Part shown: positions 1 through 7,235 of the stretch, one piece after another | Layout of the letters: every line of letters begins with the position of its first letter | How positions within the stretch are numbered: position 1 is the first letter of the stretch | Origin: an uncultured Loktanella sp. | Lineage (GTDB): Bacteria; Pseudomonadota; Alphaproteobacteria; Rhodobacterales; Rhodobacteraceae | DNA: 10,618 nt | Direction of reading: 5' to 3' | Assembly: GCA_913061335.1 (NCBI GenBank) | Contig: CAJXTP010000089.1 | Location: 1-10,618, forward strand | Translations under genes and position numbers: made by a program | The notes under the pieces: model-generated | Told to the model about the DNA's origin: nothing | What the model saw: the letters and a program-made list of their open reading frames with translations, nothing else | Database searches by the model: none

Positions 1-1375
1 GGGTTAGCGTAAAGGAAATTCCGAATTTGACCGGACTGATCCCGAGCCCGCGTTTCAGCACCGGATTGGCCGCGTTGAATGCGGCGACGGCTGCCTTGCG
101 GTCAGTATACTTGGCATCTGACAACAACCGTTCGGTCATCTCGTGCAAAATGAAGTCGGTGATTTCCATCCCGTAAGGCGTGGTGTTTGGTTTGACTTGG
201 TTTGCAACATCTTTGGTTGTTGGGGTGCCATCAATGGGGGCGTAATAGTTCGCTTGCCGCACGGCCACTGGGTCAAGATCCAAGTCAGCCGCGATGTGGT
301 CCATCACCCGTTCAATACCCAACACGCCTTGGGGGCCACCAAAGCCGCGATACGCGGTGGCGCTTTGGGTGTTGGTTTTCAAACGGTGCGATGTGATCCG
401 TGCTGTTGGCAGCAGGTACGCATTATCGGCGTGCAGCATGGCCCGATCAGCGACGGGGATCGACAGATCAAGCGCCCAACCGCAGCGGGTCAGCTGCATG
501 AAGTCAACGCCGGTTAGTCGACCGTCATCGTCAAATCCGATGTCATAGGAGATGCGGAAATCGTGCCGTTTCCCTGTGATCATCATATCGTCGTCGCGGT
601 CATAGCGCATTTTGCAAGGCTGGCCCGTGGCGCGCGCCGCAACCGCACAGCCGACGGCCAGCGCGTTGCCTTGGCTTTCTTTGCCGCCAAAACCACCGCC
701 CATACGGCGGACCTCGCAACGGACTGCGTGCATGGGAACGCCCAATGCTTCGGCGACTTTATGTTGGATTTCGGTTGGGTGTTGGGTCGATGAATGCACG
801 ATCATGTCGCCGCCTTCTTGCGGCAATGCGAGGGCTGCTTGACCTTCGAGGTAGAAATGCTCTTGGCCGCCCATCTCAATCGTGCCGGACAGGCGGTGCG
901 GTGCGGCTTTTAAGGCCGCGTCGACGTCGCCCTTTGACCAAATGCGCGGGCCGTCTTCAAAGCGGCTGTCTGCTGCGAGGGCCTCGTCGATTGTCAGGAT
1001 TGGCGTGATTTCATCGACGTCGATATTGCCCAGACGCGCTGCTTTGCGGGCTGCGAGGTGGCTGGTGGCCACGACCATAAACAGCGGTTGGCCGAGGTAA
1101 TGGATTGTTCCTGTCGACAGCAATGGTTCGTCATGCGCCGACGGTGAGACGTCATTGGCAAACGGAAGATCGTCCGCAGTGAACACCGAAACCACGCCGT
1201 CGGCCGCCCGCACCGCATCCAAATTCATGGATGTGATTGTGCCCGCCGCGCAGTTGGCCATGCCAAACGCAAGGTGGAGTGTGTTCGCGGGCGACGGGAT
1301 ATCGTCGATGTAGCGCGCGGTGCCAGTGACATGCAGGGCGCCCGTATCATGGGGCAGGGATTTTCCAACGCTCAT
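1..1375 (-). CDS. xdhB: Xanthine dehydrogenase molybdenum-binding large subunit, C-terminus cut by window edge
   Basis: The gene is open from the ATG at 1375 to the left edge, giving 458 residues of a protein that is usually about 770-780 aa. It is the molybdopterin subunit that oxidises hypoxanthine and xanthine to urate, paired with XdhA in the cytoplasm. The purine-pocket residues known from bovine XO and R. capsulatus XDH are all visible: Gln198 in SSTQ, Glu233 in GGGFGGKES, Arg311 in ADRAMLH and Phe345 in AYRGFGGPQ. Each is one number above the R. capsulatus residue. Glu233 and Arg311 separate purine dehydrogenases from aldehyde oxidases, which lack them, so the substrate call is firm. 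The catalytic base glutamate near the C-terminus lies outside the window. The start is clear: GGAGGT sits 6 bases upstream, and the ATG overlaps the TGA of xdhA (ATGA), which suggests translational coupling. Confidence 0.96.
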   Translation of the reverse strand, partial: MSVGKSLPHDTGALHVTGTARYIDDIPSPANTLHLAFGMANCAAGTITSMNLDAVRAADGVVSVFTADDLPFANDVSPSAHDEPLLSTGTIHYLGQPLFMVVATSHLAARKAARLGNIDVDEITPILTIDEALAADSRFEDGPRIWSKGDVDAALKAAPHRLSGTIEMGGQEHFYLEGQAALALPQEGGDMIVHSSTQHPTEIQHKVAEALGVPMHAVRCEVRRMGGGFGGKESQGNALAVGCAVAARATGQPCKMRYDRDDDMMITGKRHDFRISYDIGFDDDGRLTGVDFMQLTRCGWALDLSIPVADRAMLHADNAYLLPTARITSHRLKTNTQSATAYRGFGGPQGVLGIERVMDHIAADLDLDPVAVRQANYYAPIDGTPTTKDVANQVKPNTTPYGMEITDFILHEMTERLLSDAKYTDRKAAVAAFNAANPVLKRGLGISPVKFGISFTLT

Positions 1376-2727
1376 GGTTGTACCTCCAGAACGCTGACGG
1401 GATTTCCCGCGAGGTCCGCAAAATAGCGGAGCAGCATATTTTGCGCGATTTGCATCCGGTAATCAGCAGAGGCCCGCATGTCGGACATCGGCGTGTAGTC
1501 ATCTGCGAAAAGCGGCAGTGCGGCTTTTACTGTTGCGTCGGACCACGGTTGGCCAACCAATGCGGCTTCGACGCGGCTGGCGCGTTGCGGGGTGCCTGCC
1601 ATGCCGCCAAATGCGATTATTGCTGCGGTCACTTTGCCATCCGTCACGGTGATGTTGAACGCGCCGCAAACAGCGGAGATATCTTGGTCAAACCGTTTGG
1701 ACAGCTTGTAGACCCGCAGGTTGGGCGCGGATTTAGGGATTGTGACCCCTGTGACCAGTTCGCCCGCTGCGCGGTCTTGTTTGCCATAAGCGACGAAGAA
1801 ATCTTGTAGCGGGGTATCGCGTGTCACGTCGCCGTGGCGCAAATGCAGTGTCGCCCCAAGTGCGATCAACGCTGGCGGATTATCCCCGATAGGCGAGCCA
1901 TTGGCGATGTTTCCGCCGATGGTCGCCGCAGAGCGGACTTGTTCAGATCCGTAGCGGCGCACCATTTCGGCGTAAGACGGGTGGTGGTCGCGCAGCACGG
2001 TATGCACATCAACCATGGTCACACCTGCGCCAAAGGTGATTGTATCGTCGGTCATGGTGATCTGCTGCAAGTCGCGGCAGCGGTTGAGGAACACAACGTT
2101 GTCTAAGGCGCGAAGCTGTTTTGTGACCCAAAGCCCAACATCCGTCGCCCCTGCGATCACGGTCGCATCGGGGTTGGCGGCATACCAAGCGGCGAGTACA
2201 TCAAGGGTATCTGGCGCAAAGGGCGCGGGGCTATCCGGTAACGCTGGTTCTTTCATCCAAACGGGGACGGGCATGACTGCTGCGGCCTGCGCCCCGCGAA
2301 TGATTGGCGCATATCCGGTGCAGCGGCACAGGTTGCCTGCCAGCACATTGTCGTGGTCGGTGCGCCCATCTGCGTGCCCTGCGGCCATCGATGCGATGAA
2401 CCCCGGTGTGCAGAAACCGCACTGCGATCCGTGGTGATCGACCATGGCCTGTTGGACAGGATGCAGCGTGCCGTCTGGGGCGCTGATGCCCTCGACAGTC
2501 CGCACTGCTTTACCGTGGAGTTGCGGCATGAACAGGATACAGGCGTTGAGCGCGCGCTTGGTATCCTTGTCCGTTACAACGACGGAACAAGCCCCGCAGT
2601 CGCCTTCATTGCAGCCTTCTTTGGTGCCCGTGAGACCGCGTTCAACCCGAAGCCAATCCAGCAGGGTTTGCGTGGCAGGTGTATCCACCTCCACGGTTTC
2701 CCCATTGAGAAGAAACGTCACTTTCAT
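1372..2727 (-). CDS. xdhA: Xanthine dehydrogenase small subunit (2x[2Fe-2S] and FAD)
   Basis: This 451-residue protein is close to the 462 aa of R. capsulatus XdhA. It passes electrons from the molybdenum site of XdhB through two [2Fe-2S] clusters to FAD and on to NAD+. The N-terminal ferredoxin-like domain has Cys39, Cys44, Cys47 and Cys63 (GCNEGDCGAC, then NAC). The second cluster domain has Cys103/Cys106 (QCGFC) and Cys134/Cys136 (LCRC). The FAD domain shows VIAGATDVG near 190-198 and TIGGNIANGSPIGDN near 269-283, followed by the CO-dehydrogenase-flavoprotein-like C-terminal domain. All eight cluster cysteines are present, so the subunit should be functional. I chose the ATG at 2727 (MKVTFLLNG) over an in-frame extension to 2751, because the ferredoxin fold begins there and AGG lies 8 bases upstream. 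It is the first gene of an operon with xdhB. Confidence 0.96.
   Translation of the reverse strand: MKVTFLLNGETVEVDTPATQTLLDWLRVERGLTGTKEGCNEGDCGACSVVVTDKDTKRALNACILFMPQLHGKAVRTVEGISAPDGTLHPVQQAMVDHHGSQCGFCTPGFIASMAAGHADGRTDHDNVLAGNLCRCTGYAPIIRGAQAAAVMPVPVWMKEPALPDSPAPFAPDTLDVLAAWYAANPDATVIAGATDVGLWVTKQLRALDNVVFLNRCRDLQQITMTDDTITFGAGVTMVDVHTVLRDHHPSYAEMVRRYGSEQVRSAATIGGNIANGSPIGDNPPALIALGATLHLRHGDVTRDTPLQDFFVAYGKQDRAAGELVTGVTIPKSAPNLRVYKLSKRFDQDISAVCGAFNITVTDGKVTAAIIAFGGMAGTPQRASRVEAALVGQPWSDATVKAALPLFADDYTPMSDMRASADYRMQIAQNMLLRYFADLAGNPVSVLEVQP
1382..1387 (-). promoter_or_regulatory. Ribosome binding site of xdhB inside xdhA
   Basis: The minus strand reads GGAGGT, a full Shine-Dalgarno match, 6 bases before the xdhB ATG. 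It lies within the last codons of xdhA. It fixes the xdhB start and indicates that xdhB is translated efficiently in its own right as well as by coupling to xdhA. Confidence 0.75.
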
Positions 2728-2999
2728 AGTGTAGACCTGCCGCGGTACCAAATGTTTGTCGGGTGCTTGGCGATCAGTCGATGCGACGTAGACTGATGGC
2801 CCCCAAGGTGTCGGGCTATGAAAGCGCCACGCATCCTATAAATCAAGTGTTTTCGCAAAAAATGCCTGATAATGCCGAATATGTAGGCGTAAGTAGCTGA
2901 TTTTAACGTGGATTAGGCAGTGGTCATATTCAGCGGATTCGCGGTTTTCTGGACTGAATGCTGATCATGCGATGCGATTGGCGGGCGCATATCCGCCCA
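2728..2999 (-). promoter_or_regulatory. Intergenic control region upstream of xdhA
   Basis: This 272-base stretch between arsR and xdhA has no convincing gene on either strand and is visibly richer in A and T than its flanks, notably around 2835-2935. It should hold the xdhAB promoter. The minus strand carries a TATAGG hexamer around 2838-2843 that could be a -10 element, but I find no good -35 at the right spacing. It also contains the inverted repeat at 2773-2797 (listed separately), a direct repeat AATGCC at 2861-2866 and 2871-2876, and a short GGGCG/CGCCC hairpin at 2983-2998 next to the arsR stop codon. No transcription start can be assigned from sequence alone. Confidence 0.5.
2773..2797. 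promoter_or_regulatory. Inverted repeat, candidate operator of xdhAB
   Basis: The arms ATCAGTC (2773-2779) and GACTGAT (2791-2797) are perfect inverse complements of 7 bp separated by 11 bases. Inside the spacer two further base pairs also match symmetrically. The site lies about 46 bases upstream of the xdhA start codon, between it and the AT-rich stretch, where a repressor could act. Arm length and spacing suit a dimeric helix-turn-helix regulator; the ATC-N-GAT ends could suit a LysR-type protein. Which regulator binds is unknown. There is no T-tract, so it is not a terminator. Confidence 0.45.
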
Positions 3000-3332
3000 T
3001 TATGATTTTGGAACGTAGTCCAAAGGCATCATAAGTTGGTCGCGTGTATCGAGCTGTTTTTCAAACACGATGCGTTGCCATTCCATCCAGCCTTGGACCT
3101 CTAGCAGTGGCGCTGGTTCGATAAAACATGTGCGCACCCGCCCGACTTTTTCGGACCGCATCAGCCCACAGGATTCGAGCACTGAAAGGTGTCGCATGAA
3201 TGTTGGCAAGGCCATCGCGTGTGGTGCGTGCAGCGCTGAAACGGTTGCAGGCGCACGCGCCAATGCCTCGATCACGGCCCTGCGTGTTGGATCCGACATG
3301 GCCGAAAAGCAGGCGTTTAGCTGGGATGTCAT
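3000..3332 (-). CDS. ArsR/SmtB-family winged-helix transcriptional regulator
   Basis: This 110-residue protein has the ArsR winged-helix fold: SDPTRRAVIEALARAPATVSAL (broken here after helix 2, residues 13-34), then the recognition region ALPTFMRHLSVLESCGLM (41-58) and the wing SEKVGRVRTCFIEP (60-73). The C-terminal helix GWMEWQRIVFEKQLDTRDQL (81-100) resembles the tail of the ArsR subgroup often encoded beside an SRPBCC (START/AHSA1-like) protein. The metal-binding ELCVCDL motif of true arsenic or cadmium sensors is absent, so it is probably not a metal sensor. No SRPBCC gene is next to it in the window. The start could be ATG 3332 or ATG 3341; neither has a clear Shine-Dalgarno. It lies upstream of xdhAB in the same orientation, so a role in xdh control is possible but unproven. 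It is divergent from dnaE. Confidence 0.88.
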   Translation of the reverse strand: MTSQLNACFSAMSDPTRRAVIEALARAPATVSALHAPHAMALPTFMRHLSVLESCGLMRSEKVGRVRTCFIEPAPLLEVQGWMEWQRIVFEKQLDTRDQLMMPLDYVPKS

Positions 3333-3348
3333 TTCGCGCATACTAAGC

Positions 3349-3377
3349 GTTATGGGTAACCGTCGAATGGTCGTCAA
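3349..3377 (-). promoter_or_regulatory. Candidate sigma-70 promoter of the arsR-family gene
   Basis: On the minus strand, TTGACG (3372-3377, five of six matches to the -35 consensus) is followed after 17 bases by CATAAC (3349-3354, four of six matches to the -10). Initiation would be expected near 3342, only about ten bases before the ATG at 3332 and at the ATG at 3341. A second TTGACG lies 8 bases further upstream (3380-3385). The element lies in the 84-92 base gap shared with the divergent dnaE gene. Confidence 0.4.
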
Positions 3378-3424
3378 TCCGTCAAAGATGCTTGCTCCTG
3401 CGCACAAGGCAGGTAGGTTGGGCC

Positions 3425-6400
3425 ATGGCCAATAATCCCCGATTCATCCATCTGCGTGTACACACCGAATATTCCCTGTTGCAGGGCGCTGTTCATGTCA
3501 AAAAGCTGCCTGAAATGGCGGCGAAAATGGGCATGCCTGCTGTCGCGGTGACGGATGTGAACAACATGTTCTGCGCGCTGGAATTTTCCGAGACCGCCGC
3601 CAAGCATGGCATTCAGCCCATCGTCGGGTGTCAGGTTGATCTGGGCTATACGACGCCTGATCCCGGCAAACGCCCCGAAGATCCCGCGCCCATTGTGCTG
3701 CTCGCGCAGTCCGAGGCCGGATATATGAACCTGATGAAGCTGAACTCTTGTCTGTATCTGGATCAGGGTGGCCAGCTGCCGCAGGTCACGTTGGATGATT
3801 TGGTTACGCATTCAGAGGGGCTGATTTGCCTGTCGGGTGGACCTGATGGTCCTGTTGGTCGGTTGCTGCGTCAAGGGCAGCGTCCCAAGGCCGAGGCGTT
3901 GATGGACGGTTTGGCGGCGGCGTTTCCTGATCGCCTATATGTAGAGATGCAGCGCCATCCTGACGGCGGTGGGTTGCCCGAGGCCGAGAAATTGTCCGAG
4001 CGCGGCTTCATTGAGATGGCCTATGCCAAGGGCCTGCCTTTGGTCGCCACCAACGATGTGTATTTCCCGAAGATGGGATTGTACGAGGCGCATGATGCGC
4101 TGATTTGCATTTCCGAGGGGGCTTATGTTGATCAACAAGAGCCCCGCCGCCGGTTGACGCCGCAACACTACTTTAAGTCCCCGCAGGAAATGATCGCGCT
4201 GTTTGCCGATTTGCCAGAGGCGATTGAAAATACGGTTGAGATTGCCAAGAGGTGCGGGTTCAAGACGTACAAGCGCGATCCGATTTTGCCCAAGTTTGCT
4301 GATGACGAGATTGTCGAATTGCGCAGGCAGGCCAATGAAGGTTTGCAGCACCGTCTGGCCGTAATCCCGCATGCTGTGACGCTGGACGAATATCAGGCGC
4401 GGTTGGATTTCGAGCTGGATATTATTGAAGGCATGGGCTTCCCCGGGTATTTCCTGATCGTTGCCGATTTCATCAAATACGCGAAAGACGAGCGTATTCC
4501 TGTGGGGCCAGGTCGTGGGTCTGGTGCGGGGTCGCTGGTGGCTTATGCGCTGCTGATCACCGATCTTGATCCGCTGCGATATTCGCTGTTGTTCGAGCGG
4601 TTCTTGAACCCTGAGCGTGTGTCGATGCCCGATTTCGATATCGATTTTTGCATGGATCGCCGTGAAGAGGTGATCCGCTATGTGCAAGACAAATATGGCC
4701 GCGACAGGGTGGGTCAGATCATCACGTTTGGTGCGCTGTTGTCGAAGGCCGCTGTGCGCGATGTCGGTCGTGTTTTGCAGATGCCTTATGGGCAGGTCGA
4801 CCGTCTTTCCAAGATGATCCCTGTTGAGGGCGTTAAGCCTGTCAGCATCGAAAAGGCGTTGGCGGACGAGCCGCGTTTGCGTGAAGAGGCCAAGAACGAA
4901 GAGGTCGTGGACCGCCTGCTGACATATGCTCAACAGGTTGAAGGATTGCTGCGCAACGCATCCACCCACGCCGCCGGTGTTGTGATTAGTGACCGGCCCT
5001 TGGACGAGCTGGTGCCGCTGTATCAAGACCCCCGTTCCGACATGCCGGCAACCCAGTTTAACATGAAATGGGTCGAACAGGCGGGATTGGTCAAGTTTGA
5101 CTTTTTGGGTCTGAAAACCCTGACCGTGATCCAGAATGCGGTTGATCTGATTGTCAAATCAGGACGACCTTTGCATGTGGATGCTGCTGGCAATACGCTG
5201 TTTGATCCGCCAGCCGCCTTGCACAACGATATTGGCACGATCCCGTTGGATGATGAGGCGTCGTATAAGCTTTATGCCAGCGCCAAAACCATCGCCGTGT
5301 TTCAGGTGGAATCCAGCGGTATGATGGATGCGCTAAAACGCATGAAGCCGAACTGTATCGAGGATATCGTGGCTCTTGTCGCGCTGTACCGTCCCGGTCC
5401 GATGGAAAACATTCCGACCTATTGCGAGGTCAAGAATGGCCTGAAAGAAATCGAGTCTGTTCATCCGTCGATTGACCATCTGTTGTCGGAAACCCAAGGC
5501 ATTATTGTTTACCAAGAACAGGTTATGCAGATCGCGCAGGTCATGGCTGGCTATAGCCTTGGTGGGGCTGATCTGTTGCGCCGTGCGATGGGTAAAAAGA
5601 TCGCCGAGGAAATGGCTAAGGAGCGTCCTAAGTTCGAAAAAGGCGCGATGGAAAACGGCGTTAATAAGAAAAAGGCGTCGGAGGTTTTTGACCTTTTAGA
5701 GAAGTTCGCGAACTACGGATTTAACAAATCACACGCGGCGGCCTATGCGGTTGTTAGCTATCAAACCGCGTGGCTGAAGGCGAACCATCCGGTTGAATTT
5801 ATGGCTGGTGTGATGAACTGCGATATTCACCTGACCGATAAGCTGGGCACATATTTTCAAGAGGTGAAAAAGGGACTGGGGATCGCGTATACCCCGCCTT
5901 GTGTGAACCGCTCGCAGGCCACGTTTGATGTGAAAGATCAGAAATTGGTCTATGCGCTGGGCGCGTTGAAAAACGTCGGTGTCGAGGCGATGAAGCTGAT
6001 CGTTGATGGCCGCGCGGACCGCGAATTCGTGAACCTGTTCGATTTCGCCCGCCGCGTGGATATTAAGCGCGTCGGTAAGCGTCCGTTGGAAATGCTGGCG
6101 CGCGCTGGTGCGTTTGACGTGCTGGACCCGAACCGCCGCCGCGTGTTGCTGTCGCTTGATGCGCTGGTGAATTATTCCGCTGCGATCCATGATCAGAAGT
6201 CATCTAATCAGGTGTCCCTGTTTGGTGAGGCAGGTGATGATTTGCCGGAACCGCGCCTTGCTGGTGGCGACGATTTCTTGCCTGCCGAAAAACTGGCCGA
6301 GGAGTTTAAGGCGATCGGGTTTTACCTGTCTGGGCATCCGCTGGATGACTATATGGCCGCATTAAAACGCAAGCAGGTGCTGACGCTGGACGAGGTGATT

Positions 6401-6925
6401 GCACGGGCCGAACGTGGGGCCTGTGTCGTGAAAATGGCGGGTACCGTGAGCGGGCGGCAAGAGCGAAAATCTGCGCGCGGCAATCGATTTGCTTTTGCCC
6501 AATTATCGGACCCGACGGGGCAATACGAGGTCACGTTATTTTCGGATACGCTTGAGGCTGCGCGCGATCATTTGGAAACGGGCAGTCAAGTTGTGCTAAC
6601 CTGCGAGGCGACGATGGAGGCCGATCAGCTAAAGCTGTTGGGTCGCTCAGTTGCGCCAATTGATACGGCTGTTGCAGATGCTGGGTCATCGGGTTTGCGC
6701 GTATTCTTGGATGCACCTGACGCGATTTTATCGGTTCAGACGATCTTGGAAAATGCCGCCCGCGACAAGGTCCGTGGTGGCCGTGGTCCGGTGTATTTCT
6801 GCCTGATGGATCCTGCGCTGCCCGGCGAGGTCGAAATTGACTTGGGTCAAGATTACCCCGTCAATCCGCAGATCAAGGGCGCGCTGCGATCCCTTGAAGG
6901 GGTCATGGAAGTCGAAGAGGTCTGA
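3425..6925 (+). CDS. dnaE: DNA polymerase III subunit alpha (replicative polymerase)
   Basis: At 1166 residues this matches the DnaE1 family (E. coli 1160) and is longer than the mutagenic DnaE2 type. It is the polymerising subunit of the chromosomal replicase. An N-terminal PHP domain spans about 1-270. The C-family polymerase core follows, with GPGRGSGAG at 361-369, catalytic Asp403 and Asp405 in PDFDID and the third catalytic Asp559 in KFDFLGLKTL, matching E. coli D401, D403 and D555. The fingers carry NYGFNKSHAAAYA near 763-775. A beta-clamp-binding motif QVSLF sits at 929-933, and an OB-fold begins near residue 1000. The PHP metal-site residues are degenerate (R11 in HLRVH, V45 in TDV, Y213 in NDVY), as in E. 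coli, so proofreading presumably relies on DnaQ. I chose ATG 3425 (MANNPRF) over an upstream in-frame start at 3392, because family similarity begins at FIHLRVH and AGG lies just upstream. Confidence 0.98.
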   Translation: MANNPRFIHLRVHTEYSLLQGAVHVKKLPEMAAKMGMPAVAVTDVNNMFCALEFSETAAKHGIQPIVGCQVDLGYTTPDPGKRPEDPAPIVLLAQSEAGYMNLMKLNSCLYLDQGGQLPQVTLDDLVTHSEGLICLSGGPDGPVGRLLRQGQRPKAEALMDGLAAAFPDRLYVEMQRHPDGGGLPEAEKLSERGFIEMAYAKGLPLVATNDVYFPKMGLYEAHDALICISEGAYVDQQEPRRRLTPQHYFKSPQEMIALFADLPEAIENTVEIAKRCGFKTYKRDPILPKFADDEIVELRRQANEGLQHRLAVIPHAVTLDEYQARLDFELDIIEGMGFPGYFLIVADFIKYAKDERIPVGPGRGSGAGSLVAYALLITDLDPLRYSLLFERFLNPERVSMPDFDIDFCMDRREEVIRYVQDKYGRDRVGQIITFGALLSKAAVRDVGRVLQMPYGQVDRLSKMIPVEGVKPVSIEKALADEPRLREEAKNEEVVDRLLTYAQQVEGLLRNASTHAAGVVISDRPLDELVPLYQDPRSDMPATQFNMKWVEQAGLVKFDFLGLKTLTVIQNAVDLIVKSGRPLHVDAAGNTLFDPPAALHNDIGTIPLDDEASYKLYASAKTIAVFQVESSGMMDALKRMKPNCIEDIVALVALYRPGPMENIPTYCEVKNGLKEIESVHPSIDHLLSETQGIIVYQEQVMQIAQVMAGYSLGGADLLRRAMGKKIAEEMAKERPKFEKGAMENGVNKKKASEVFDLLEKFANYGFNKSHAAAYAVVSYQTAWLKANHPVEFMAGVMNCDIHLTDKLGTYFQEVKKGLGIAYTPPCVNRSQATFDVKDQKLVYALGALKNVGVEAMKLIVDGRADREFVNLFDFARRVDIKRVGKRPLEMLARAGAFDVLDPNRRRVLLSLDALVNYSAAIHDQKSSNQVSLFGEAGDDLPEPRLAGGDDFLPAEKLAEEFKAIGFYLSGHPLDDYMAALKRKQVLTLDEVIARAERGACVVKMAGTVSGRQERKSARGNRFAFAQLSDPTGQYEVTLFSDTLEAARDHLETGSQVVLTCEATMEADQLKLLGRSVAPIDTAVADAGSSGLRVFLDAPDAILSVQTILENAARDKVRGGRGPVYFCLMDPALPGEVEIDLGQDYPVNPQIKGALRSLEGVMEVEEV

Positions 6926-6926
6926 C

Positions 6927-7130
6927 TTAATAATGCGGTGGGCGTTGATCGGCCAGCGGAACTGATCCGCCTGCATCCATTTCGCGCCCTGCTTCACGTT
7001 CCATCAGCATTGCCAAACGACGTGTCGCCGTGGCCAATTCGATTTCCTGACGGGTCACAATGTCGGATAGGTCGTCGACCGTGCGCGTCAAATGGGCGAT
7101 TTGTTCTTCAAGATGGGTAATATCTGTCAT
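6927..7130 (-). CDS. slyX: SlyX family small coiled-coil protein
   Basis: This 67-residue protein matches SlyX (E. coli 72 aa) in size and layout: an acidic N-terminal helix with heptad-like spacing of hydrophobic residues (about residues 4-45), suited to a coiled coil, then a loose proline-containing tail ending in PPHY, the family hallmark. The function of SlyX is unknown; it was first noticed as a neighbour of slyD in E. coli. It is convergent with dnaE, with a single base between the two stop codons and no terminator hairpin between them. The start is uncertain: ATG 7130 (MTDITHLEEQ) fits the family start, while ATG 7154 would add 8 residues and has a G-rich stretch just upstream. Confidence 0.88.
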   Translation of the reverse strand: MTDITHLEEQIAHLTRTVDDLSDIVTRQEIELATATRRLAMLMEREAGREMDAGGSVPLADQRPPHY

Positions 7131-7184
7131 GTGCGTCACATACCTGTCTGCCATGCCCCCCGCAACTGCGCATTGCCCCGCAAG

Positions 7185-7206
7185 CCCCACCTTGTTAAAG
7201 GCGGGG
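7185..7206 (+). promoter_or_regulatory. Strong hairpin in the hisS leader region
   Basis: CCCCACCTT (7185-7193) and AAGGCGGGG (7198-7206) pair over nine positions with one A-C mismatch, closing a GTTA tetraloop. The hairpin ends 29 bases before the hisS start. The 3' arm GCGGGG (7201-7206) can also pair perfectly with CCCCGC at 7176-7181 or at 7158-7163, so alternative folds are possible if transcription starts far enough upstream. No T-run follows on the plus strand, so it is not a classical terminator. It could be a transcript structure or a protein-binding dyad in the slyX/hisS divergent promoter region. Its role is not known. Confidence 0.45.
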
Positions 7207-7226
7207 ATAAGTTCCTGACCAGACAC

Positions 7227-7230
7227 GAGG
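7227..7230 (+). promoter_or_regulatory. Ribosome binding site deciding the hisS start
   Basis: GAGG lies 5 bases before the second ATG of an ATGATG pair (7233 and 7236). Spacing to the first ATG would be only 2 bases, so ATG 7236 is the likely start. Confidence 0.6.
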
Positions 7231-7235
7231 CGATG

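Noticed and set aside
143..517. Plus-strand open frame opposite xdhB
   Set aside because: xdhB active-site motifs run continuously on the minus strand here; the plus frame has no recognisable content.
2845..2875. Sigma-54 promoter upstream of xdhA (GGCA...TTGC on the minus strand)
   Set aside because: The GG and GC dinucleotides are 8 rather than 10 bases apart, which does not fit the -24/-12 rule.
2983..2998. GGGCG/CGCCC hairpin after the arsR stop as a Rho-independent terminator
   Set aside because: The stem is only 5 bp and no T-run follows on the minus strand, so it cannot be called a terminator.
3935..5026. Long open frame of 363 codons on the minus strand within dnaE
   Set aside because: It lies entirely opposite dnaE, whose catalytic motifs are all in the plus frame. 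Its translation is rich in Arg, Gln and His, as typical for an antisense shadow, and it shows no recognisable domain.
7092..7235. In-frame upstream extension of hisS
   Set aside because: The extension runs through the hairpin and into slyX on the other strand and has no HisRS similarity; GAGG points to ATG 7236.
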